Part shown: piece after piece, positions 51,508 through 59,083 of the stretch
Layout of the letters: the number at the start of each line of letters is the position of its first letter
How positions within the stretch are numbered: the stretch's first letter is position 1
Assembly: GCA_963775505.1 (NCBI GenBank)
Contig: CAVZIL010000007.1
Coordinates: forward strand, 310,001-374,000
DNA from: JAIBJN01 sp963775505
GTDB lineage: Bacteria > Actinomycetota > Thermoleophilia > Gaiellales > Gaiellaceae
Reading direction: 5' to 3'
Length of the DNA: 64,000 nucleotides
Translations under genes and position numbers: made by a program
Notes under the pieces: generated by a model
Database searches by the model: none
What the model was told of the DNA's origin: nothing
What the model saw: only the letters and a program-made list of their open reading frames with translations

Positions 51508-52334
51508 TCATGCCGTCATTCCCGCTTCGGAAGCGGCTGTCTCGACAGAATTGATGGTGTCGGCGATCAGCTGTACGAAGTTGGTGGTTGCATCAAACGG
51601 GGCGGCGTGGCCGGCCCCCTCAATCTGCTGCGTTCTCGCCGTGGGGATGGCACCGGCCAGCCACCGGGTCAGGCGGACCATGCTGTGGGGCTCCGCGCGC
51701 CGTAGCTGCACACCACGGGGACCTCGACGGTCGCAAGATCCGCCGGGGATGGATAGGTGCCGATCGAGTTGCGGAAGTCCGACCAAGGTGGCCCGAGCGT
51801 TGTCCCGGGGCGGCCTGCCGCCACGCCTCAGGAAAGGTGTCCCAAGCGCTCTTACCGTCACGGTAGGCATAGGCAGAGCGCAGTAACGCCTCGGCGGCGT
51901 CGCTCTTTCGGCCCAGGAGCACCAGCGATCCGATCTTGGCCAGCGCCACCATTGCGAACCGGCGGGAAGGTGACGAGTGAACCGCCATGGGAACTCATGG
52001 GCGATCACCACCCGCACCAGCTCGGGACGACGCACCGCCAGGTCGATGGCGATCGCCGCCCCGGCGCTCGTGCCGACCACCACGGCAGGCGGGGTCCGCA
52101 AGGACTCCAGAATCGCGGCGGCGTCGGCGGTATTGGTGGCGACCAAGCGCGCCGGTTCGCCGCCGGAGCGGGCATACCCCCGGCGGTCGCAAGCACGCGT
52201 CCGATCCGGGAGAGCTCCTCGGTCGCGGAACCCCAGGTTGAGGCCGTCGCCCCTGCCGGATGAATCAGCAGGATCGGGACGCCCTGGCCCACCTCCTCGT
52301 AATACAGGGGTCCGTTGGAACTCACGGGGCTCAT
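51508..52334 (-). pseudogene. Alpha/beta hydrolase, multiple frameshifts
   Basis: Pieces of one alpha/beta hydrolase can be followed through all three frames: YYEEVGQGVPILLIHPAGA (oxyanion region), RRGYARSGGEPARLV, VVVGTSAGAAIAIDLAV (nucleophile elbow G-T-S-A-G), ALAKIGSLVLLGRKSDAAE, SDFRNSIGTYPSPADL, VEVPVVCSYGARSP, and IEGAGHAAPFDATTNF (catalytic His). At least four single-base frameshifts are needed. Either a decayed gene or an error-rich stretch. Confidence 0.75.
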
Positions 52335-52350
52335 CGTCTTCGGCGTCGCT

Positions 52351-52822
52351 TCACACCTCTTTGGGCACATGTGACCCAAGCACGCGGCGAAGGACTTTGT
52401 GCCCGAAGTCGGCGGTGGGCTCGAACATCAGCGGACAGCCGCCGTCGATCACGGTGATGCCGTGCTGCCGGCCGTAGTCGGTGGCGGCCTCCGAGACGCT
52501 GCTCGCGCCCGCGCCCCGATGCATCCAGACGTGCTTGATGCCGAGCTCGGCGCACTCGTGCATCGTCTCCTCGGCGATCTCCGGCCTCGTCCCGATCACA
52601 ACAGCCTCGACGCCGCCGGGGATCGACTTCAGATCCTGGTAGCAGCGATCTCCCTCGACCTCCTGGGCGTTCGGGTTGACCGCGAAGACTTCATAGCCAC
52701 GCTCGCGGAGCCGCCTGTAGACGGTGTTGCTTCCGTGCGTCTTGGGCGTCCGGGACACCCCCGTGACCGCCACCCGCTTGTTGGCCAGGAACGTCGGACG
52801 CGGCCTCCTTGATCGGTTGCAT
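52351..52822 (-). CDS. CoA-binding domain protein, one frameshift
   Basis: Restored length about 156 aa, starting MQPIKEAASD at ATG 52822 after a GGAGGAG SD; one extra base near 52792 must be removed to reach FLANKRVAVTGVSRTP. NTVYRRLRERGYEVFAVNPNA, VEAVVIGTRPEIAEETM and KHVWMHRGAG followed by GITVIDGGCPLMF are the family marks of the YccU-type CoA-binding (succinyl-CoA synthetase-like) fold. Physiological role is unknown. Confidence 0.8.
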
Positions 52823-52840
52823 GTGCTCCTCCTCTTCTTC

Positions 52841-53543
52841 TCACGCCGTCGTTCGCGTCGGCTCGCGCGGCGGCGGCGGATCGCACCCGCGATCAGGAGC
52901 GCCCCGCCGGCCAGGAAGAGCCGCTCCCAGCAGCGAGCGACCCCGACGGCAATCCACGGCATGGCCGGCATTCGGGCCCCCAGGTCCGCGCCCACGTCGA
53001 TCCCGGGTCGCCCGTCGGCATTCATGACCACGACCGTCCACGATCCGTCGGCCGGATCCCACACCAGGGTCCGGGCTCCGGCGCCGGTGGACGACGCGAC
53101 CCAGAAATCTTGCGTTCCGGGAGCCGATCCGGGCGCGCCGCCGGCGACGTCCTCCGTTTCGTCTCCCCAGAACTCGGTGATGACCGTGTGGTCGACGCCC
53201 GCGAGATAACGATCGACGTCCGTGGAGGGGCCGATCCCCACGAACAGCGGCGGGCCGGAGCTCGCCGGCGTGACTCGGATCCGAACCTCGTCGAGCAGGC
53301 CCGGGGAGTACAGCCAGCCGAACCCCGGCCGATCCGAGCTCGGTCGACACGGTCGCTAGTGCCGCTCCGGACGTCGAGAACGTGTGGACGTCGGTCGTGA
53401 CATAGCCCTCGTCGCGCTGCGGTGCGGTCGGCCCAGAAGGCTGTCCCACCGGCGCCGAGCAGCGCCAGCGAGAACAGGACGAGGCAGCGTTCCGATCACG
53501 AGCGCGGTGATGCGGCCCGCGGTCCATCCTGAGGGGCGGGCAT
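52841..53543 (-). pseudogene. Two-helix membrane protein, three or more frameshifts
   Basis: In the restored order: an N-terminal membrane helix (ITALVIGTL...LVLFSLALLGAGG), an extracytoplasmic domain (RDEGYVTTDVHTFSTSGAAL, GWLYSPGLLDEVRIRVTPAS, LAGVDHTVITEFWGDE, QDFWVASSTGAG, VWDPADGSWTVVVMNADG) and a final helix (FLAGGALLIAGAIRRRR). Frame changes fall near 53470, 53425 and 53310. It resembles uncharacterised actinobacterial membrane proteins; no function is assigned. Confidence 0.65.
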
Positions 53544-53683
53544 GCGATGCCTTCGGTGCGGGCGACGGCCGCCCTGCGGGTCGGACGGCGGGTCAGCCCT
53601 CCCGTTCCGACAGCCGGCGCTCGCGTGAAAGACGGTCGGTTCACCGGTACCACCCCTTCCCACTCGTTTGGCGAGACCGCCGC

Positions 53684-54079
53684 CTAGGCGGGGACCTCGT
53701 CACGAGCCTCGATGTCGACGTCCAGTCCCTGCAACAACGAGAACCGCTTGAAGGGGACGACCGCCGGCCAGTTGCCTTCAGCGCCGGCGAGTGCCGGCGA
53801 CGGCTCCGCCGTAGAGCGTCATCTCGTGGTCGTAGGCGAAGTCGCGGAAGAGCCTGCTCCTCACCTCTGCCGACATGCTCGGCATGCTCGATCAGGGCGT
53901 CGGCGTCGACGTAGCCCTCGCGGACCTCGCACTCGGTTCCGTCGTCGCTCAGGAACCAGTCGTAGCGGACGGTCTTGGTGTCCTTCTCCCTCGTCTGCTT
54001 CATCATTTCGGCGGCCTGCTGCTTGAACCCGGCGAAGCTCGCCGTCGCGGATCTTCAGTCGCGCCATTACCTCGAACAT
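53684..54079 (-). CDS. Antibiotic-biosynthesis-monooxygenase-like protein, three frameshifts
   Basis: Restored length about 131 aa: VMARLKIRDGEL, AGFKQQAAEMMKQTREKDTK, TVRYDWFLSDDGTECEVRE, GYVDADALIEHAEHVG, VRSRLFRDFAYDHEMTLYG, then EPSPALAG and FSLLQGLDVDIEAR to TAG. The ferredoxin-like ABM fold is used by small monooxygenases and by stress proteins of unknown role. Single-base shifts occur near 54040, 53865 and 53805. Confidence 0.65.
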
Positions 54080-54285
54080 GGCGTCGCGCCTCCTCTAGGT
54101 CGAAAGGGACCTCACGCTCGAAACCTGAAGAGGATCGCTCAGCCCGTGCGGGTGCACATCCGAAGTTCTCGGCAGGCCGGCTGCGTGAAACCTACTGAGC
54201 CGACCGGCTAAGGTCGGCGATTCACCGGCGCAGTCCGCGTCCTGCGCCGACCGGAACCCAAGAAAGGCCCCGAGGCCCGGGGCTT

Positions 54286-54549
54286 TCACGAGCCCGGCTG
54301 GCGCGAGGCTATGGACCACGCCGAGACCAGCCGCGGGACCTCCTGCCAGGGCGGGCGCGGGCCTATCGCTGCGCGTAACCGCTCTTGTCCGGGAGGAGCG
54401 AAGACGATGATCAGCGCGATGATGGGGAGGAGGAAGCCGAGGATGGCCCAGAGCACGCCGCTCCTGCCCTTCCCCTCCGCTATGCGATAGCAGACGGCGG
54501 CGATCGCAACCGCGATCGCAATTGCTGATGAGCCAGAGGGGTACCACAC
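54286..54549 (-). CDS. Small two-helix membrane protein
   Basis: 87 aa from a GTG at 54549 (the frame is open further upstream without similarity). Two membrane helices: AIAIAVAIAAVCYRIA and SGVLWAILGFLLPIIALIIVFAPPG. Pattern and size recall the phospholipase D nuclease N-terminal (cardiolipin synthase anchor) family, but this is tentative. Confidence 0.45.
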   Translation of the reverse strand: MWYPSGSSAIAIAVAIAAVCYRIAEGKGRSGVLWAILGFLLPIIALIIVFAPPGQERLRAAIGPRPPWQEVPRLVSAWSIASRQPGS

Positions 54550-54610
54550 GGAGGAGCCTCCTTGACGGGTGTTCGGACGGGCCGCGCAGCATAGGCAGAA
54601 TGAGTGCTCG

Positions 54611-54827
54611 GTGAGCGAGATCCCGACTGAAGCGAAACCCAACCTCGCGGCGGGCGCTCCGCGCGCGCCACGGCGCCGTCGGCCCATCGCCCGTCGACCC
54701 CGAGGCGCACGCCCACGTTGCCGAGCGCATCGTGATCCTCCGCCGCGCCCTCGAGGACCTCGAGCTCCAGCTCGCGCTGGGAAGCGACGCGCCCGAGCGG
54801 TCAGGCTCTGCCGAGCGCCAGGTGTAG
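54611..54827 (+). CDS. Small helical protein, one frameshift
   Basis: From GTG 54611 the frame reads MSEIPTEAKPNLAAGAP and degenerates into Arg-rich sequence. With one base removed near 54690 it continues VDPEAHAHVAERIVILRRAL, EDLELQLALGSDAPERSG and ends at TAG 54825-54827, giving 71 aa. The second half is a clear amphipathic helix. No family is known. Confidence 0.45.
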
Positions 54828-54940
54828 TTTCCTAGTCGGTTGTTCAGCGCGGCGCGTCGAACCCAGGGCGGCGTGGCGGAGGCTGCGTGTGGTCGTTTCC
54901 GGTTGTGGTTGCAACACTCCAGTCCGAATGAGGGCATCGC

Positions 54941-56791
54941 GTGTCTGACCTGGTCGGGTTCGTCGCGGATCTTCTCCTCCTGGCGGCGCTCCTCTGCGGG
55001 CTCGCGCTCCTAGTCGCCGCTGTCGTGTCGGTGCTGCTCGGCATCGGGCGTTCGCTGCTCGGCAGCTCGGTCTACGTCCTGCCGTTCAGAGGCGTCGACG
55101 AGCGCCGCGGCGAGCTCATGGGCCTCTTCGCTCAGCGGCTCGCCGAGCTCGAGGCCGCCTGGATCGAGCTCGCCCAGGACATCGACGACCTCAGGCAGGG
55201 CTTCGCGCACCGAACGCGCGAAGCGGCCGAGGCTGCGGCAAACGACCTCGATCGCCAGGCTGCTGAGCCCGCCGCCGAGGGAAAGCCGGCACTCGAGCCG
55301 CGCGCTGAGGGATCCGCTCGAGCCGCGCTTCGAGGCACGGGCGCGGTGGACGTCGCCGCCGGTCCGCGTACGACGGGCGACGAGGTAGTGCGCGATCTCC
55401 TCGAGGTAATCCGCCTGCACAACGAGGACCATTCGCTCACCGACATCGACCTGGGCGTCGTGACGGTAGCGGGCGTCTCGTTCTCCCCCCAGCAGGTCCT
55501 CGCCTTCCTCAGACGCCTTCCCGCCGCAGTCGCCCGCCGGCGCCTCCACGGCTCCATCGTCAAGCAGGGTGACGTGTCGGTTGTCACCGTCGTGTTCCAG
55601 CAGCGCCCGCTCGGACGATTTGCGCGCCTCCGTTACGACGTCTCGTGCGTCGTGCGGGTCGCCGACGACGAGTGGCTCGCAGGACTGGAGGACGCTGCGT
55701 TCCGTCTCGAGCGGAAGCGTCTGGAGCTGCTCCGCGACAAGCGCGACGCGGCCGACGCTCCGGGCCCTGCACCGCAGCGCGCCCGGGCGTCGCAGACCGT
55801 CGCGCTGGCCGAGGTCGAGGCCCAGGGGTGGGAGGCCTGCGAAGCGTTCCTCAAGGGCTACAAGTCGCAACTGACCCACTACAAGACCGGGGCGGCCGTC
55901 GATCGGGACGAAGCGCTCGCTTACTACTCGACGGCACTCGCGCTACAGCCGAGCTACACGCGGGCCGCCTACAACTCCGCCACTCTCCTGTACAACCGCT
56001 ACGTCCCTCGCGCCAACGCCGAAGCGATTCGACGCTTCGCGCAGGCGACCGAGAGCCGCGACCCGCGTGTCGCGGCGCTCGCCCACGCCGGCCTGGCGAT
56101 GGCCCACTGCCAGGCAATCCATCGCTTCGGACAGCCCGAGGATCGGCTCCTGCCGAAGGCCTTCGAGGCGAGTCAGTCCGCTCTCGCCCTCGATCCGAAC
56201 CTGGAGGAGGCCCGATTTGCCGTAGCCTGGACCTTTCAGGTCAAGCGCGCGTGGCAGCGTGCGCTCGACGAGTACGCGTCGGTCGTGGCCCTCGACACGA
56301 ACAGCGCGGCCGGCAACAGGATCAAGTCGTTTGCGCTGAACAATGCCGGTTGGATCTGGCTGGTCGAGCTCAAACGCCGGTCTCGCTCGCGCCAGAATGC
56401 CGAGGCCAAGTTCCGCGAGGCACTCGGCTATTACCCGAACAAGATCGCATACGCGAACCTCGCCGAAGTGGCACGACTCGACGGACGCTACGCCGACGCG
56501 CTCTCGCACTTCGACTGCGCCCTGTCCCTCGACGGGGAGTACGTGAACGCGCGCAACGAGCGCGCCTGCCTGAAAATCGAGATCGCTGCCGAAGCGAGTG
56601 ATCCGGCGCATCGGCAGACCTGGCTCGAGGACGCGAAGATCGATCACGCCCGGGCGGTTCAGCTCGCAGGGGATCCGCGCTACGCCAACCAGCTCCAGGA
56701 AAAGTTCGAGGCTACCCTGCGCCGATTCCGCGCGAGCTTGCCCAGCGAGTTACGGCTCGCCCCCGAGCGGCAGCCGGCCGAGACCGCCTAG
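54941..56791 (+). CDS. Membrane-anchored TPR protein
   Basis: 616 aa from GTG. One or two N-terminal membrane helices (residues 5-37) precede a charged helical region (LFAQRLAELEAAWIELAQDI) and a compact domain at about 145-260 (HSLTDIDLGVVTVAG, LHGSIVKQGDVSVVTVVFQQ, VADDEWLAGLEDAAFRLE). The C-terminal half has tetratricopeptide-like helix pairs: DEALAYYSTALALQPSYTRA, PKAFEASQSALALDPNLEEA, DEYASVVALDTNSA, YADALSHFDCALSLDGEY. No enzymatic motif is seen. A role as a membrane scaffold or sensor is inferred from architecture only. It is unbroken, unlike its left neighbours. Confidence 0.75.
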   Translation: MSDLVGFVADLLLLAALLCGLALLVAAVVSVLLGIGRSLLGSSVYVLPFRGVDERRGELMGLFAQRLAELEAAWIELAQDIDDLRQGFAHRTREAAEAAANDLDRQAAEPAAEGKPALEPRAEGSARAALRGTGAVDVAAGPRTTGDEVVRDLLEVIRLHNEDHSLTDIDLGVVTVAGVSFSPQQVLAFLRRLPAAVARRRLHGSIVKQGDVSVVTVVFQQRPLGRFARLRYDVSCVVRVADDEWLAGLEDAAFRLERKRLELLRDKRDAADAPGPAPQRARASQTVALAEVEAQGWEACEAFLKGYKSQLTHYKTGAAVDRDEALAYYSTALALQPSYTRAAYNSATLLYNRYVPRANAEAIRRFAQATESRDPRVAALAHAGLAMAHCQAIHRFGQPEDRLLPKAFEASQSALALDPNLEEARFAVAWTFQVKRAWQRALDEYASVVALDTNSAAGNRIKSFALNNAGWIWLVELKRRSRSRQNAEAKFREALGYYPNKIAYANLAEVARLDGRYADALSHFDCALSLDGEYVNARNERACLKIEIAAEASDPAHRQTWLEDAKIDHARAVQLAGDPRYANQLQEKFEATLRRFRASLPSELRLAPERQPAETA

Positions 56792-56810
56792 GGCGGCGTC
56801 TCCTCGGAAG

Positions 56811-57107
56811 CTAACTACGGCCGAGGAGCCGCCCGAACGCGGCCACCAGCTCCTCCGTCCGCTCCTCGCGGAGCTGCCCGGACTCGGGGCCGAGCACGCA
56901 GTGGCGGGTGTGGTCGTCGAGGAGCCCGAGCGCGACCTTCTCCAGGGCGCCCTGGATCGCGCTGATCTGCGTGATCACGTCGATGCAGTAGCGGTCGTCC
57001 TCGACCATGCGCTGGACGCCGCGAACCTGGCCCTCGATCCGGCGGAGCCGCGCGGCGAGCTGCTCCTTCGAGGCGCTGTAGCCGCGGGTGGGTGTGGTGT
57101 TGGCCAT
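56811..57107 (-). CDS. csoR: CsoR-type copper-sensing repressor
   Basis: 98 aa. The family core EQLAARLRRIEGQVRGVQRMVEDDRYC is followed by the metal ligands Cys41, His66 and Cys70 (DDHTRHC), the C-x24-H-x3-C spacing of Cu(I)-binding CsoR. Copper binding releases DNA. It is divergent from the metallochaperone gene, with a matching operator in the 28-bp gap. Confidence 0.95.
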   Translation of the reverse strand: MANTTPTRGYSASKEQLAARLRRIEGQVRGVQRMVEDDRYCIDVITQISAIQGALEKVALGLLDDHTRHCVLGPESGQLREERTEELVAAFGRLLGRS

Positions 57108-57119
57108 GACTTCATGGTA

Positions 57120-57134
57120 TACCCCCACGGGGTA
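57120..57134 (+). promoter_or_regulatory. CsoR operator
   Basis: TACCCCCACGGGGTA is an inverted repeat (TACCC-N5-GGGTA) of the CsoR type. It lies between the divergent csoR and metallochaperone starts, ending one base before the ATG at 57136, so a bound repressor would block both. Confidence 0.8.
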
Positions 57135-57135
57135 G

Positions 57136-57495
57136 ATGGAGGAGGTCCGGTACAGCGTCCCCGGGGTGAGCTGCTCGCATTGCGAGCAGGCGATCGCGGC
57201 AGAGGTCGGTACGGTCGCGGGCGTCGAGGCTGTCGACGTCGACCTTGGCGCGAAGACGGTCGTCGTGCGCGGGCACGGGCTCGACGAGGCCTCCGTCAGG
57301 GCTGCGATCGCCGACGCCGGCTCAAGGCCGAGGAGGCTTTGGCGAAACGCAGCCTGTGCCGCCGGGCCGCGCTGCTCGCCCCGAAGACGCGTCCTCAGTC
57401 GCGCCCGTAGCCTCCGGCTACGAACGCTCCCTGCGTCCTTGTTTCGGAACGACCATCGCACCCCGGCGACGGCGACGTTCCGCCAAAGCCTCTAG
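57136..57495 (+). CDS. Copper chaperone-like heavy-metal-associated protein, C-terminus disrupted
   Basis: The first 62 residues are a complete HMA domain: YSVPGVSCSHCEQAIAAEV with the CxxC metal site (CSHC), VEAVDVDLGAKTVVVRG, and ASVRAAIADAG. A base is missing near 57322; with it restored the domain would end YKAEEALAKR, the normal CopZ end, before entering the repeat at 57333-57492 and stopping at 57410. As the sequence stands, the frame reads across the repeat to TAG 57493-57495 with a nonsense tail. It should carry Cu(I) for an exporter; none is in the window. Confidence 0.85.
   Translation: MEEVRYSVPGVSCSHCEQAIAAEVGTVAGVEAVDVDLGAKTVVVRGHGLDEASVRAAIADAGSRPRRLWRNAACAAGPRCSPRRRVLSRARSLRLRTLPASLFRNDHRTPATATFRQSL
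57333..57492 (+). repeat. Interspersed repeat, copy 2, with locus-specific inverted flanks
   Basis: Core 57353-57470, about 95 percent identical to copy 1. It is enclosed by GAGGCTTTGGCGAAACG (57333-57349) and CGTTCCGCCAAAGCCTC (57476-57492), inverse of each other in 16 of 17 positions and unrelated to the arms of copy 1. The left arm is the end of the metallochaperone coding sequence. The right arm ends exactly at the stop codon of the convergent DUF2017 gene. Confidence 0.85.
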
Positions 57496-57983
57496 CCCTT
57501 CATCGCGGCTTCGACCGCCTGCTCCTGGAGCCAGCTCAGGTAGGCGAAGACGGAGAGCTCGTACGCCTCGGGGTCGCGCGGGTCGATGGCGCGCTCGTAG
57601 ACCTCCTCCGTGACGTCGAGGCGGGTGCCTAGCGCGAGGCGCAGGTCGGTGAGCGCGCGGAGCCAGGCGTCGAGCTCCTCCGCCGTCAGCCGGTCGCGGT
57701 CGGCGGTCTCGGCGAGCAAGCTGAGCGCCTCCCGCCGGCCGGCCTCGAGCTCGCCCTCCATCAGGCGCCGGTACTCGTCCTCCGCCTCGGGGTCGTTCTC
57801 GTAGGCGGAGGGGCGGAGCCGCGAGAGGGCCGGGTCGTCCGGGTCGGCGGCCAGCAGGGCGATCAGCTCCGCCGGGAGCCGGCGGAGGAGCGCCCGTTCC
57901 CCGTCCGACAGTCGGAGGCGGAAGTCGCCCCGCCGCGTCCGCTCGATGGGACGATGGACGAACACGCCCGGATTGTCGCGCAC
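57492..57983 (-). CDS. DUF2017 protein
   Basis: 163 aa. LSDGERALLRRLPAELIALL, RLRPSAYENDPEAEDEYRRLM and AFAYLSWLQEQAVEAAM-like end (FAYLSWLQEQAVEAAM) match the actinobacterial DUF2017 family, often encoded beside clpS; here clpS is 3.5 kb away. All-helical, cytoplasmic. Function is unknown. Confidence 0.85.
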   Translation of the reverse strand: MRDNPGVFVHRPIERTRRGDFRLRLSDGERALLRRLPAELIALLAADPDDPALSRLRPSAYENDPEAEDEYRRLMEGELEAGRREALSLLAETADRDRLTAEELDAWLRALTDLRLALGTRLDVTEEVYERAIDPRDPEAYELSVFAYLSWLQEQAVEAAMKG

Positions 57984-57999
57984 GGGAACCGAGACGACG

Positions 58000-58584
58000 T
58001 CAGTGGGTCGCTCCGGACCTGGGCTGCGTCGACTTCCGCTCTGCGAGTCTGCGTGTCCAGTACGGATCGGTCTTTCTTTGCGCGCCCGAGGCTTCCACGG
58101 GAGCCGGCTCTCGGGGAACGACCGGAGCGCTCGGCCGTCGCCTTCTCCGTCTCCACGCGCGGGCTCCGTGCAGCACGCAGGCCCAGAGGAAGAGAAGGAG
58201 CGTGAAGGTGTACCCCTCGTGGAGCGTGATCTCGGGCCCGAACACGCTGAAGGCCTGTCCGCCGATCAGGATCGTAGTGACGAGTCCGACGGCGGCGCAC
58301 CAGCCACCGCCCCGCCGCCCGACGACTCCGAGCAGGAGGCCGAGGCCGGCGACGCCCAGCGTTATCGCAGCCAAGGTCGAGGCTTCGTCCTCGACCTGCT
58401 CGCCGAGATCGGCGCCGTTGACCGTTCCGCCCTCCGGGACGCTCCAGGTGGCGAGCTGAGCGCCGGTGAACGTCGTCTCCGCTCCGTTGCAGGAGACGGT
58501 GCCGAAGGGAAGGAGGAAGCAGAGGCCGATGAGGGTGAAGACAGCCGGCGAGTGCCAGCGGCGGATGAAAGCGGTGCGATCCAT
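58000..58584 (-). CDS. Four-helix membrane protein of unknown function
   Basis: 194 aa from ATG 58584. Membrane segments at about residues 12-28, 68-86, 95-112 and 125-142; between the first two is a loop with a single Cys (GTVSCNGAETTFTGAQLATW). The C-terminus is Arg/Pro-rich and soluble. No recognised family. An upstream extension of the frame has no similarity and was not used. Confidence 0.6.
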   Translation of the reverse strand: MDRTAFIRRWHSPAVFTLIGLCFLLPFGTVSCNGAETTFTGAQLATWSVPEGGTVNGADLGEQVEDEASTLAAITLGVAGLGLLLGVVGRRGGGWCAAVGLVTTILIGGQAFSVFGPEITLHEGYTFTLLLFLWACVLHGARAWRRRRRRPSAPVVPREPAPVEASGAQRKTDPYWTRRLAERKSTQPRSGATH

Positions 58585-58726
58585 ACGTCCGAGGCTAGAA
58601 CGCGGCGTACCCGCTCGTAACCGGGCGGGCCTCGGACTCGTCTCAGGGCTTTCCCGGAGCCCACTAGCGGCGAATCCCAGGGCTGGCGCGGTAGCCGCCG
58701 CCACGCGGATGTGTGACGATTCCTAC

Positions 58727-59083
58727 ATGGCCTGGACCGTGCTGGTCGTCGACGACCACCCTGCGTTCCGAGCCTCCGCGCGCCGGCTGCTCGAGCTCGA
58801 CGGCTTCGAGGTCGTGGGGGAGGCCGCCGATGCCGACTCCGCGCTCCGAGCCGCTCGCGAGCTCCGCCCGGACGTGATGCTCCTCGACATCGGCCTCCCC
58901 GACCGGAGCGGCTACGAGGTCGCGCAGGAGCTGACCGCCGACCCGGTGGGGGTCGTGCTCGTCTCCAGCCGGGCCCAGTCGGACTTGGGCCGGCGCGTCC
59001 GGGAGAGCGGCGCGCTCGGCTTCATCTCCAAGGAGCAGCTCTCGGGCGACGCCATTCTCGCCCTGCTGGAGCGGGCGGCATGA
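58727..59083 (+). CDS. Single-domain response regulator
   Basis: 118 aa, a receiver domain alone: VLVVDDHPAFRASARRLL (acidic pair), DVMLLDIGLPDRSGYEVA with the phospho-acceptor Asp, VLVSSRAQSD (Thr/Ser position) and LGFISKEQLSG with the Lys. No output domain. It overlaps the kinase gene by 4 nt (ATGA), so it probably works in the same pathway as a phosphate carrier or competitor. Confidence 0.92.
   Translation: MAWTVLVVDDHPAFRASARRLLELDGFEVVGEAADADSALRAARELRPDVMLLDIGLPDRSGYEVAQELTADPVGVVLVSSRAQSDLGRRVRESGALGFISKEQLSGDAILALLERAA

Noticed and set aside
47761..56800. Second attachment site (repeat of the tRNA-Val 3' end) marking an island end
   Set aside because: No copy of the T-arm/acceptor sequence longer than about 9 bases was found, and no integrase or transposase gene is present.
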